Shown here in pieces: positions 1 to 7,580 of a DNA stretch of 19,060 nt (position 1 is the first letter of the stretch; every line of letters starts with the position of its first letter). The DNA lies in the NCBI GenBank assembly GCA_002344345.1, contig DDTL01000142.1:1054-20113 (forward strand). Reading direction: 5' to 3'. The notes below the pieces were generated by a model. That model made no database searches. It was not told the origin of the DNA and saw nothing but the letters and a program-made list of their open reading frames with translations. The DNA is from Saprospiraceae bacterium UBA2365 (GTDB lineage: Bacteria > Bacteroidota > Bacteroidia > Chitinophagales > Saprospiraceae). The translations under genes were made by a program, and so were the position numbers.

Positions 1-40
1 CCTTGGCAAGGTCGTGCTCTACCAGCTGAGCTACTTTCGC
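1..40 (-). tRNA. tRNA-Gly(GCC), 5' half, cut by window edge
   Basis: Read on the minus strand from position 40, the sequence folds as the 5' half of a tRNA: a 7-nt acceptor strand (GCGAAAG), TA at positions 8-9, a D arm with GCTC/GAGC stem and AGCTGGTA loop, then the anticodon stem CGACC and the loop TTGCCAA. The anticodon is GCC, which decodes GGC/GGU glycine codons. The rest of the anticodon stem, the T arm and the acceptor 3' strand lie beyond the left edge. Other tRNA genes may follow in the same transcript outside the window. Confidence 0.93.
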
Positions 41-77
41 AATAACAATTTTTTGTTTGCTTTCATTAAAGCGAGTG

Positions 78-109
78 CAAATATACGAAGTATGTTTTCT
101 TTTTACAAA
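78..109 (-). promoter_or_regulatory. Bacteroidota-type promoter for the tRNA gene
   Basis: On the minus strand, TTTG (106-109) is followed after 20 nt by TATATTTG (78-85). This matches the Bacteroidota -33 TTTG / -7 TAnnTTTG consensus. It predicts a transcript start near position 70, about 30 nt before the tRNA 5' end at 40, a sensible leader length for RNase P processing. Confidence 0.6.
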
Positions 110-268
110 ATAAATATTAATCTTTTTTCATTGTAATTTTCCCGGAAGGAATGTTTTAAAGATATTTTGTTGTCAATGTATTTTTTGAAGATAATTTTAA
201 TGCCTGGACTCCTTTTTCTCAATTCATGTTGGAACAGAAAAATCTTTTAATAAAAAATTATTGATAAG

Positions 269-298
269 TTTGTTTTTTCAATACACATTTTATCTTTG
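269..298 (+). promoter_or_regulatory. Promoter of the acetoacetyl-CoA synthetase gene
   Basis: TTTG at 269-272, an 18-nt spacer and TATCTTTG at 291-298 match the Bacteroidota -33/-7 consensus. The predicted transcript start near 305 leaves a leader of about 20 nt before the GTG start at 325. That supports this GTG as the true start. Confidence 0.6.
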
Positions 299-324
299 GA
301 TATATTTAACAAAATTGAAAGAAA

Positions 325-2307
325 GTGGAAGTTAAGCAACTGTGGCAACCTGATGAGCATCAGATTTTAAACTCGAATCTCAGGCACTATGAACATTGGC
401 TGAGAAAGCATTATGGTCTGTCATTCAGCAATTATCACGAATTATGGTCCTGGTCAGTAACAGAACCGGCTGATTTTTGGGAGAGCCTGTGGAAATATTT
501 TGACATTATTTCATCAACTGCCTATCAAACGGTACTAAGTTCGTTGGAAATGCCCAGAGCTAAATGGTTTGAAGGAGCTCAGCTGAATTTTGCCGAACAT
601 ATTTTTCGACATAACAGAGATGCAGACATCGCCATCATTTTTGAAAATGAACGTGGAGCTCATCAGGAGATCACCTGGAAGGAACTGAGGGAAAAAGTAG
701 CGTCCTTCAGGTCATACCTGACCACAAAGGGAGTTCAAAAAGGCGACAGGGTAGTGGGCTTTCTGCCTGCGATCCCGGAAGCCACCATCGCCTTGCTGGC
801 AGTGAATTCAATTGGAGCCATCTGGTCGTCTGCTTCACCTGATTTTGGAGTTGACAGCGTGGTAGACCGGTTCGGACAGATCAGGCCAAAAGTTCTGATC
901 GCTGTGGATGGCTATACATACAATGGAAAAGCATTTGATAAAAAGTCGGTCGTCGCTGAAATTGCGGGCAAATTGGACAGCCTTGAGGAAGTCATCATGT
1001 TGCCATATTTGTCAGCCAACGGCGAAACAGATGTTCCTGCGGAATACACCAATATGCTGGATTGTTTAAACGACACAGATGCAGTGTTGGAGTTTGAGCA
1101 GGTACTTTTTGAACATCCGATCTGGATATTGTATTCATCGGGCACAACCGGTTTGCCGAAGGCTATCGTCCATTCTCATGGCGGGATATTGATGGAAATG
1201 ATCAAATATCTTGGACTTCAAAACGATGTGAAACCAAGGGAGAAGTATTTTTGGTTCACCACAACCGGGTGGATGATGTGGAATTTCCTTCATGGACCTT
1301 TGCTGTTTGGAGCAACTATGGTCATATATGATGGTAGTCCATCCTGGCCGGATATGAACGTGTTATGGTCATTGACAGAAAGGGTAGGGATCAGCCAGTT
1401 TGGAACGAGTGCACCTTATCTGGTGGCTTGCATGAAAAAGGATTTGCATCCTCAAAATGATTTTGACCTGTCAACACTGCGGGCGATCCGTTCAACAGGT
1501 TCTCCCTTACCGGCTGAAGCATTTGACTGGGTCTATAAAAATGTCAAAAAAGATGTCTGGCTGGCTTCCATGGCAGGTGGAACAGATGTTTGCACCGCTT
1601 TTATAGGAGGAAATCCTTACTGGCCGGTGCATTTGGGTGAAATTCAATGTCGCGCACTCGGATGCAGCCTGTTCGCTTACGATGATGAAGGAAAGGAAGT
1701 CTGGGACCAGTTGGGTGAAATGGTCATCGATAAGCCCATGCCATCCATGCCGGTCTTTTTCTGGAATGACCCGGACAATAAGAAGTATTCTTCGAGTTAC
1801 TTTGAACATTTTCCCGGCAAATGGCGTCATGGAGATTTTATTAAAATCAATCCGGATACCTATGGATTGGTGATCTATGGACGGTCCGATGCTACCCTCA
1901 ACCGGCACGGCATACGGATCGGGACCAGCGAGATTTACAGAGCAGTGGACAAAGTCAATGAAGTGCAGGATGCATTGGTGATCAACCTCGAACTGGATGC
2001 AGGTCACCATTTTATGCCGCTGTTTGTTCAGCTTAAACCCGGGATCCAGGCTTCGGATGAAATCAAAAGTCAGATCATATCCAATTTAAGAAGTGAATAT
2101 TCACCGCGTCATGTGCCGGACGAGATCATCTGGGTGGACGATTTGCCTTATACGTTTTCAGGGAAAAAAATGGAAACACCGGTCAAAAAGATCCTGCTCG
2201 GGCTGCCATTGGACAAATCCCTGAATATCGATTCCATGAGAAATCCGCAATCGATCTCTTTTTTCATGGAATATGCCAGAAAGAAAGGGTTTAAAATGGA
2301 AGAATAA
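325..2307 (+). CDS. aacS: Acetoacetyl-CoA synthetase (acetoacetate-CoA ligase)
   Basis: This ligase activates acetoacetate with ATP and CoA to give acetoacetyl-CoA and AMP in the cytoplasm, feeding ketone-body-type carbon into thiolysis or synthesis. The 660 residues match the family length of about 650. An acetyl-CoA-synthetase-type N-terminal segment (roughly 1-95) precedes the adenylating domain. The P-loop is YSSGTTGLPK (270-279). HGD (502-504) and GRSD (519-522) mark the ATP and hinge motifs. The SGK near the C-terminus puts the adenylation lysine at about K614. The segment ASPDFGVDSVVDRFGQI and the motif WMMWN are characteristic of acetoacetyl- rather than acetyl-CoA synthetases. The start is GTG, fixed by a promoter just upstream; no ATG fits. 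It converges on the next gene with only 7 nt between stops. Substrate is inferred from family resemblance. Confidence 0.9.
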   Translation: MEVKQLWQPDEHQILNSNLRHYEHWLRKHYGLSFSNYHELWSWSVTEPADFWESLWKYFDIISSTAYQTVLSSLEMPRAKWFEGAQLNFAEHIFRHNRDADIAIIFENERGAHQEITWKELREKVASFRSYLTTKGVQKGDRVVGFLPAIPEATIALLAVNSIGAIWSSASPDFGVDSVVDRFGQIRPKVLIAVDGYTYNGKAFDKKSVVAEIAGKLDSLEEVIMLPYLSANGETDVPAEYTNMLDCLNDTDAVLEFEQVLFEHPIWILYSSGTTGLPKAIVHSHGGILMEMIKYLGLQNDVKPREKYFWFTTTGWMMWNFLHGPLLFGATMVIYDGSPSWPDMNVLWSLTERVGISQFGTSAPYLVACMKKDLHPQNDFDLSTLRAIRSTGSPLPAEAFDWVYKNVKKDVWLASMAGGTDVCTAFIGGNPYWPVHLGEIQCRALGCSLFAYDDEGKEVWDQLGEMVIDKPMPSMPVFFWNDPDNKKYSSSYFEHFPGKWRHGDFIKINPDTYGLVIYGRSDATLNRHGIRIGTSEIYRAVDKVNEVQDALVINLELDAGHHFMPLFVQLKPGIQASDEIKSQIISNLRSEYSPRHVPDEIIWVDDLPYTFSGKKMETPVKKILLGLPLDKSLNIDSMRNPQSISFFMEYARKKGFKMEE

Positions 2308-2314
2308 GCTGATT

Positions 2315-3031
2315 TTACCACCAATAACCCAAACGGATACCTGCAAAAAAATGGTTGGCCTGTGTCGTGTCATTGTAGGATGGCTGATTAAACCGTTCTG
2401 ATAAGCCATTCCACCTTTCCCCCACGGAGAAACCATACATGACATAGGGTGTCACAGATATTTTTTTGGTGATGCCGATATCAAGACCGGTTCCGAGGGT
2501 GAAGTCTATTATGATTTTGGAAACGGGCTTGCCAATAAATTCAATTAAATAATTTGAAAAGTATCCTGATTTTGAAGAATAAATCATGGACGGTTTTGCA
2601 GCGATAAACCAGCCTTTGGTGAATTTTTCTGCTCCCCTGTAAAAGCTTGGGCATTCCATGGATTGCCTGCTGAGCAGATCCAGAGGATAGATATTGGCCT
2701 GCAAGCCCAATCCCAACTGGCTGAGCGAATTTTCAAAATAATTTATATTATTTGTTGCAGAGGAAGATGATTGTTCACTGGTGGAAAGCCGGAAGAAAAT
2801 CCCGGGATACAGATCGATACGGACTGTTTTTAGCCCAAATCCGTAATCGACACCAACCTGGAAACCGTGTTTCAGCAAATCTCCACCCTGTTCAAGTTCA
2901 TCGGTGACCATTTCTTTCCATGTCTTGAAATCACTTTGCTGATAGGCTGCATAAAAACCTAATTGACTGAAAAGATCAGTGCTGAAGAAGAGCGCAAGTA
3001 TAATAATTGAGCTATGAATTAATTGTTTCAC
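2315..3031 (-). CDS. Outer-membrane beta-barrel protein, function unknown
   Basis: From the GTG at 3031 the product is 238 residues with a clear Sec signal peptide (basic MKQ, hydrophobic IIILALFF, then STDLFSQ before the mature LGFYAAY). The mature protein shows alternating aromatic/hydrophobic strands separated by polar turns, and it ends in GIRLGYWW. A terminal aromatic is typical of barrels inserted by BamA. It resembles small Bacteroidota porin-family or OmpW-like proteins, but I cannot name it. The frame stays open to an ATG at 3100, but that start would put 23 residues before an ordinary signal peptide. A -7-like TATTTTTG (3080-3087, minus) also lies inside the extension, so I prefer 3031. 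No transport substrate can be inferred. It sits tail to tail with aacS and head to head with the peroxidase gene. Confidence 0.75.
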   Translation of the reverse strand: MKQLIHSSIIILALFFSTDLFSQLGFYAAYQQSDFKTWKEMVTDELEQGGDLLKHGFQVGVDYGFGLKTVRIDLYPGIFFRLSTSEQSSSSATNNINYFENSLSQLGLGLQANIYPLDLLSRQSMECPSFYRGAEKFTKGWFIAAKPSMIYSSKSGYFSNYLIEFIGKPVSKIIIDFTLGTGLDIGITKKISVTPYVMYGFSVGERWNGLSERFNQPSYNDTTQANHFFAGIRLGYWW

Positions 3032-3181
3032 ATGAGTGTATTTAATGAAAATCAATAGGCTAAAGAAAAATTCTTGCTTCAAAAATAGCATATTATCCAT
3101 AAAAACGAATGCTTTTCAAGTAATTAGTCAGGATCAAGTACATAAATCATTGTTTTTACAGTAAGCAAATATTGACATTTC

Positions 3182-3235
3182 TGTATATCCAAACAATAAC
3201 AACCAGTATATCGAATACTTACTGATGGATATACA
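3182..3235. repeat. 9-bp perfect inverted repeat, 36-nt spacer
   Basis: TGTATATCC at 3182-3190 is exactly complementary to GGATATACA at 3227-3235. It lies midway in the divergent spacer. It could be a two-site operator or a hairpin; nothing else distinguishes it. Confidence 0.4.
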
Positions 3236-3484
3236 ATTGTAAATCAAATATGGTTTAATAAATCATTCTCCAGGTTAGTTATGGTCCCGGCAGTTTATGA
3301 TAATTCTAAAACCGACCCAGTTTTTTTGATCTGACTAAACAAACGGTTGCAGGTATGGAAGGGCAAATCTTTTCAGTAATGAAAAGTTTTTTTCATCGAA
3401 TCAGGTGGAATTTATATTGATTATAAATAAAACTTATAATTATTTTTTGATATTAAGAAATTAATATTTTCTCTTGTTTGATTT

Positions 3485-3492
3485 TAATTTTG
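3485..3492 (+). promoter_or_regulatory. Possible -7 element for the cytochrome c peroxidase gene
   Basis: TAATTTTG fits TAnnTTTG and would give a transcript start near 3500, about 35 nt before the ATG at 3535. No good -33 TTG sits at the right distance, so support is partial. If correct, it excludes the upstream ATG at 3478. Confidence 0.35.
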
Positions 3493-3534
3493 ATCTATTA
3501 TCATTTAACAATCATTATATTAAACAGTCAAATC

Positions 3535-4566
3535 ATGAAAAATTTACTGATCTTTTTCCTGTTTTTGGGATTAATCGCAGGATGTAAACCCAAAAGCAAA
3601 GATGCTGAGCAAAAACCAGCGGTGTTAACTGAATTGCAAACAAAGGCGAAAACATTTTTTGGAGAATTGCCAAAATTTGCCGAAAATCCAAACAATCCGA
3701 TCACTTCCGAGAAAGTATTGTTGGGCAAAGCATTGTATTTTGATCCAATTTTGTCAAAAAACAAAACACAAAGTTGCAATACCTGCCACAATCTCGCAAC
3801 TTACGGGGTGGATAACAACCAATTTTCTGCCGGTGACAAAAAAGGAACGATCGGTGGAAGGAATTCCCCGACGACTTTAAATGCAGCTCTTCATGTAGCT
3901 CAATTTTGGGATGGCCGTGCTCCGGATGTGGAAGCTCAGGCTGGAGGACCAGTTCTCAATCCGGTTGAGATGGGACTTTCCGGCGAGAAGGAAGCGATAG
4001 ACAGGTTATCTGCTGTACCAAAGTACAAAGAAATGTTTACCAAAGCTTTTCCCGAATCCAAAGACAATCCGATCACATGGGACAATCTGACCAAAGCCAT
4101 TGCCGCTTTTGAAAGAAAACTCATCACACCTTCCAGATTTGACGACTATCTGGCTGGTGATGACAGCGCATTGAACGATACAGAAAAGAAAGGACTTCAA
4201 CTTTTTATTGATAAAGGTTGCATCGCCTGCCATAGCGGACCGGCTTTAGGTGGCGGAACTTTCCAGAAGTTTGGTGTTTATGGTGATTACTGGAAAGAAA
4301 CCGGGAGCAAAACAATCGATGAAGGGAAGTCTGCAGTGTCAAAAAATGCGGCAGAAAAGAATTTCTTTAAAGTACCATCCATGCGCAATGTAACTAAAAC
4401 ATTTCCTTATTTTCATGATGGAAGCGTTACAGATATTCGGGAAGCAGTTCGTATCATGGGAAAAATTCAGTTGAATAGTTCTCTGACTGAAGAGGAAATA
4501 GATCAAATGGTTGCTTTCCTCGAAACACTGACAGGCGAAGTTCCGGAAGAATTGAAAACATTATAG
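3535..4566 (+). CDS. Diheme cytochrome c peroxidase (CcpA/MauG family), lipoprotein
   Basis: The enzyme is expected to reduce hydrogen peroxide with electrons from cytochromes in the cell envelope. From the ATG at 3535 it has 343 residues, typical for diheme peroxidases. The N-terminus is a lipoprotein signal with lipobox IAGC (C17), so it should be membrane-anchored. There are two c-type heme sites, CNTCH (C81, C84, H85) and CIACH (C229, C232, H233). Family landmarks include NPVEMG, FWDGRA, the block PSMRNV...FPYFHDG, and M308 in IMGK as a likely axial ligand of the second heme. An open extension to 3478 would put a hydrophobic stretch before a complete lipoprotein signal and is rejected. 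The gene stands alone, with a strong hairpin four nucleotides after its stop. MauG-like oxidation of another substrate cannot be excluded. Confidence 0.9.
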   Translation: MKNLLIFFLFLGLIAGCKPKSKDAEQKPAVLTELQTKAKTFFGELPKFAENPNNPITSEKVLLGKALYFDPILSKNKTQSCNTCHNLATYGVDNNQFSAGDKKGTIGGRNSPTTLNAALHVAQFWDGRAPDVEAQAGGPVLNPVEMGLSGEKEAIDRLSAVPKYKEMFTKAFPESKDNPITWDNLTKAIAAFERKLITPSRFDDYLAGDDSALNDTEKKGLQLFIDKGCIACHSGPALGGGTFQKFGVYGDYWKETGSKTIDEGKSAVSKNAAEKNFFKVPSMRNVTKTFPYFHDGSVTDIREAVRIMGKIQLNSSLTEEEIDQMVAFLETLTGEVPEELKTL

Positions 4567-4570
4567 TTTT

Positions 4571-4636
4571 AACAGATGACCATTGCCGGATATTTGGTTT
4601 CAATGCAGTCGCCTGAAATCAGATATCCGGTCTGTT
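4571..4636 (+). terminator. Long compound hairpin after the peroxidase gene
   Basis: CCGGATAT (4586-4593) pairs exactly with ATATCCGG (4623-4630). Inside, after a 2x2 internal loop, GGTTTCA (4596-4602) pairs with TGAAATC (4614-4620) with one G-U, closing an 11-nt loop. Outside, AACAGA (4571-4576) pairs with TCTGTT (4631-4636) across a 9-nt bulge. It begins four nucleotides after the stop codon. No T-run follows, so it could be a 3'-end stabiliser or a processing site rather than an intrinsic terminator. Confidence 0.5.
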
Positions 4637-4919
4637 AGAAATACCACAGTTGCCCTAAATATATGATTGAACGAGGAGAGAAAGCCATAAAATGAAGCTC
4701 AGGCATTCACAAAGATTCAATTGTTTATTCTGAAAAAACAGGCAGTATACTGCATGAAAGATCCTGCAGGCTTCAATTCTGAGACAGTTGGACAAAGAAA
4801 TGATCCCAGTTTTTATTCTTCTTACACGCTCACATACTTTTCTCCAGGTAAAACTTTTGACCTTCATTTAGTCCTCATGTCAAATTAACGAAAGCTTAAA
4901 ACTGCTGGCGTAAAATTTT

Positions 4920-4950
4920 TTTGAAATTGTATTGATTTGAGGTACATTTG
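4920..4950 (+). promoter_or_regulatory. Promoter of the GH5 lipoprotein gene
   Basis: TTTG (4920-4923), a 19-nt spacer and TACATTTG (4943-4950) are an excellent -33/-7 match. The transcript would start near 4957, downstream of the ATG at 4948 that opens the longest frame. This fixes the start at the ATG at 4996, with a leader of about 40 nt. Confidence 0.65.
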
Positions 4951-4995
4951 GGGCTTGCAGCCAATTGTCTGGACTATTATTTTAATTCTTTGGGT

Positions 4996-6285
4996 ATGAA
5001 ACGCATCGTTACTTTGATCTCTCCTTTGGTTTTTGTCATCTTATTTTTGCCTTCCTGTAAAGAAAGTTCATTTGTAACCACAAGGGGAAACCAGTTTTAT
5101 GTGCACGAGGAGCCATATATTTTCATGGGAACCAATTACTGGTACGGAGGCTACCTCTGGCAGGACAGCCTGAACAATGGCAGGGAACGCCTTCAGAAAG
5201 AACTTGATTTTCTGGTTTCAAAGGGTATCACCAACCTGCGAGTGATGATTGCCGGAGAAGGAGATGGCAGTTATCCCTTTAGGATACATCCGGCGGTGCA
5301 GGAAAATCCGGGCATTTTTGATGAAAGTATTTTAAAAAGCTTTGATTTTTTTGTAGCGGAAGCAGGGAAAAGAAATCTGAGATTGATCATGGTGCTCAAC
5401 AACAACTGGGAATGGAGCGGAGGATTTGGAAAATATCTGGAATGGGCGGCTAAAGGCACTGCTCCATGGTCGAAAACCGAATCCTGGGATTGGGATGCAT
5501 ACAGAACATATATTTCACAGTTTTACAGTTGCAAACCATGCCTGGAAGCCAATGAAAAATGGATAAAAACCATCATCAGCAGAAAAAACACTTTCAATCA
5601 CAAATACTATTTTGACGATCCGGCGATCATGACCTGGGAATTGGCCAATGAACCCAGACCTATGATGCCTGAAGCAGTGGAAGCCTATATCGAATGGGTA
5701 AAAAAGTCAGCCATTCTGATCAAAAGCCTTGCAAAAAACCAATTGGTCACCATCGGAGTGGAAGGATATTACGGAACTGAACAGGATATGGGTTTGTTTG
5801 AAAACATTCACAAAATCGATGAGATCGATTATGCGACCATCCATATCTGGCCTAAAACCTGGCAATGGTACGATGGGAAAAGCGAAAATTCGGTTACTCA
5901 GGTAACTTTGAAAAAAACCATCGACTATATGGATGCACATTCAAAAGTGATGAAAAAGATCAACAAACCTCTTGTGTTAGAAGAATTTGGTTTGCACAGG
6001 GATGGAAATGATTTTAGTCCGGAAGCAACCGTGGACAACCGGGATGTATATTATACCACAGTTTTTAAAACAGGAATGGTCAATGGCATTGCAGGTTATA
6101 ATTTCTGGGGTGCATTTACCCTGGAGAACAAAACTACACCAGATCATTTCTGGAAACATGGCATGCCTTATTCTGCAGATCCACCACAGGAGGAACAGGG
6201 ATTGTACGGAGTTTACATGGAGGATTCGACCACCTGGAAAATCATCTCGGATTTTGCGAAGAAAATTCAGGGAACAGAATTTTGA
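4996..6285 (+). CDS. GH5 family glycoside hydrolase, mannanase-like, lipoprotein
   Basis: A 429-residue lipoprotein (lipobox LPSC, C21) predicted to cleave beta-1,4-mannan-type polysaccharide at the cell surface or in the periplasm. The opening FMGTNYWYGGYLW and the region ITNLRVMIAGEGDGSYPF resemble subfamily GH5_7 endo-mannanases. The acid/base glutamate lies in WELANEPR (E219) and the nucleophile in VLEEFG (E330). HIWPKTW and YNFWGA supply further conserved aromatic and His positions of the barrel. Both catalytic glutamates are present, so it should be active. The start at 4996 is fixed by the upstream promoter and gives a canonical signal peptide. No SusC/SusD pair, transporter or other mannan gene lies nearby, so it appears to be a stand-alone enzyme. 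The exact specificity (mannan, glucomannan or a related beta-glycan) is inference. Confidence 0.85.
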   Translation: MKRIVTLISPLVFVILFLPSCKESSFVTTRGNQFYVHEEPYIFMGTNYWYGGYLWQDSLNNGRERLQKELDFLVSKGITNLRVMIAGEGDGSYPFRIHPAVQENPGIFDESILKSFDFFVAEAGKRNLRLIMVLNNNWEWSGGFGKYLEWAAKGTAPWSKTESWDWDAYRTYISQFYSCKPCLEANEKWIKTIISRKNTFNHKYYFDDPAIMTWELANEPRPMMPEAVEAYIEWVKKSAILIKSLAKNQLVTIGVEGYYGTEQDMGLFENIHKIDEIDYATIHIWPKTWQWYDGKSENSVTQVTLKKTIDYMDAHSKVMKKINKPLVLEEFGLHRDGNDFSPEATVDNRDVYYTTVFKTGMVNGIAGYNFWGAFTLENKTTPDHFWKHGMPYSADPPQEEQGLYGVYMEDSTTWKIISDFAKKIQGTEF

Positions 6286-6407
6286 TGTAAAAGGCAAATG
6301 ACAACCTTATCTGGCCGGGTTGTTGCTTGATTCGGTGCATCGACAATTTGGGTGGTTTTGAATTTTTAGGGGTAATAGATTATTGCCTCATATTTTTTCC
6401 TTATAAA

Positions 6408-6530
6408 CTATTCAGTAGAGCTTGAATTGATGAAAAGCAACAATAAAATGGCGATGGAAATGATCGCCATAAAAGTCATCACCACGGGTTTTACCAGTTT
6501 GATATACATCAGCTTGAGCTTAAGTTTCAT
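6408..6530 (-). CDS. Possible 40-residue single-pass membrane protein
   Basis: An ATG-started minus-strand frame encodes 40 residues. A lysine-rich N-terminus (MKLKLKLMYIKLVK) is followed by a hydrophobic stretch (roughly residues 15-33, including MAIISIAILLLLF) and a short polar tail ending in SSSTE. Basic N-terminus plus one helix is the positive-inside pattern of a small inner-membrane protein. I do not recognise a family. No clear TAnnTTTG promoter is visible upstream, and the frame is short enough to arise by chance, so this rests on composition alone. Confidence 0.35.
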   Translation of the reverse strand: MKLKLKLMYIKLVKPVVMTFMAIISIAILLLLFINSSSTE

Positions 6531-6781
6531 AAATAAGTTTTTAGGTGTTATGCAGAATCATTGATGATAATTTGAAAACTTTCACTTTATTTTTTACATA
6601 AAAGCCTGAAATATTTTCCCCGATTCCATTACCATTTTTTAATATTAACACGAAATTAACGAGTGCCATGGGTAGTTTTGGCGAATACGTAGTAAAGAAA
6701 AGCTAAAGAATAATGTTAATTTTTTACATTTAATTAATATTGATTATCATACCTTTCATGTTTTTATCTTTTTCTTTGCTT

Positions 6782-6789
6782 TAGGTTTG
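6782..6789 (+). promoter_or_regulatory. Possible -7 element of the response-regulator gene
   Basis: TAGGTTTG matches TAnnTTTG and would start a transcript near 6797, about 50 nt before the ATG. There is no clear -33 TTG at the expected distance, so an activator-dependent or weak promoter is possible. Confidence 0.35.
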
Positions 6790-6846
6790 TAGGGGTGATT
6801 GTAGCGTTTTGTTAAACAGAATTCAAACCAACAATTCAGGAAGAAT

Positions 6847-7545
6847 ATGCATATGGAGAATATAAAGATTTTATTGGTAGACGATGAGGAGGAAATTCTT
6901 GATTTCCTTTCTTACAATCTTGAAAAATCCGGCTTTGTCGTATATCGGTCTTTATCCGGGAAAGAAGCCATCGAATTGGCAAAAGTGATCCTCCCTGATA
7001 TCATCGTGCTGGATGTGATGATGCCGGAAATGGACGGTATTGAAACCTGTAATATCATGCGCCAGAACCATGAGCTCAATGATTCAATAATTTGTTTTCT
7101 TTCCGCACGTAACGATGACATTACCAAAATTTCCGGTTTTGAACTGGGTGCAGACGATTTTATTGTAAAACCGATCAAACCTGCAGTATTTATCGCTAAG
7201 ATGAAGTCTCTGCTCAGGCGAAAGCATCTTTCATTGTCCGGTTCCGGAAAAATCAAGATCAATGACCTGAGGATCAACCTGGATAAGAAAAAAGTAAAGA
7301 AAGGGGAAACCAGCCTTGAACTCACCAAGATTGAATATAATCTTTTATTGCTGTTTGTGAACAGCCCGGATAAAATATTTTCCAGAGATGAGATTTACAT
7401 GTATATATGGGGAACGGCCATTTTGGTGGGTGACCGGACCATGGATGTTCACATTCGTAATCTGAGAAAGAAAATTGGTTCAGATAATATCAAAACCCAC
7501 AAAGGGATAGGCTATTCATTCAATCTGATGGGGAAACAATCTTAG
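6847..7545 (+). CDS. OmpR/PhoB-family response regulator
   Basis: A 232-residue two-component transcription factor. The N-terminal receiver domain (about 6-120) has the acidic pocket D12-D13, the phospho-acceptor D56 in VLDVMMPEMDG, S86 in FLSAR and the switch lysine K108 in VKP. The C-terminal winged-helix domain (about 135-229) shows ELTKIEYNLL, the DRTMDVHIRNLRKKI recognition-helix region and the closing HKGIGYSF. All key residues are present. The N-terminal block EILDFLSYNLEKSGF resembles the PhoP/PhoB-type regulators common in Bacteroidota. The start is ATG 6847 or ATG 6853; an AGGA at 6838-6841 suits either. It faces a PhoR-like kinase gene across 30 bp, which is the obvious partner. 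Control of phosphate genes is an inference from family likeness only. Confidence 0.9.
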   Translation: MHMENIKILLVDDEEEILDFLSYNLEKSGFVVYRSLSGKEAIELAKVILPDIIVLDVMMPEMDGIETCNIMRQNHELNDSIICFLSARNDDITKISGFELGADDFIVKPIKPAVFIAKMKSLLRRKHLSLSGSGKIKINDLRINLDKKKVKKGETSLELTKIEYNLLLLFVNSPDKIFSRDEIYMYIWGTAILVGDRTMDVHIRNLRKKIGSDNIKTHKGIGYSFNLMGKQS

Positions 7546-7559
7546 TTTTTAGCATCTGT

Positions 7560-7580
7560 AATAATCCCTGGCGGATTATT
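7560..7580. terminator. Shared hairpin between convergent regulator and kinase genes
   Basis: AATAATCC (7560-7567), a 5-nt loop CTGGC, then GGATTATT (7573-7580) form a perfect 8-bp stem. It starts 15 nt after the regulator's stop and overlaps the kinase's TAA (7576-7578 on the plus strand). Being symmetric, it could end transcription in both directions. It lacks a T-run on either side. Confidence 0.5.

Larger units (their letters stand above)
3032..3534. other. Divergent intergenic region, barrel gene / peroxidase gene
   Basis: This 503-bp AT-rich spacer lies between two genes transcribed away from each other, so it must hold both promoters. Visible items are a minus -7-like element (3080-3087), a plus -7-like element (3485-3492) and a 9-bp inverted repeat (3182-3190 / 3227-3235). 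No convincing ORF or RNA gene is seen. Confidence 0.5.
4567..4995. other. Intergenic region, peroxidase to GH5 gene
   Basis: It holds the hairpin at 4571-4636 and the GH5 promoter at 4920-4950. The stretch in between shows nothing I recognise. A 70-codon minus-strand open frame (4655-4867) lacks family resemblance and promoter and is not called. Confidence 0.5.
6286..6846. other. Intergenic region with possible small gene
   Basis: This 561-bp stretch contains a weak 6-bp stem just after the GH5 stop (ACAACC 6301-6306 with GGTTGT 6318-6323, no T-run), a possible small membrane-protein ORF on the minus strand (6408-6530), and the likely response-regulator promoter near 6782. The remainder is AT-rich with nothing recognised. 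Confidence 0.5.

Noticed and set aside
1507..2010. Long antisense open frame inside the acetoacetyl-CoA synthetase gene
   Set aside because: It lies wholly inside a well-supported gene on the other strand and lacks family features. It is a shadow frame.
4655..4867. 70-codon minus-strand open frame in the peroxidase/GH5 gap
   Set aside because: Its composition (many Cys, no signal or domain pattern) matches no family I know. It has no TAnnTTTG promoter and starts right against the GH5 promoter region.
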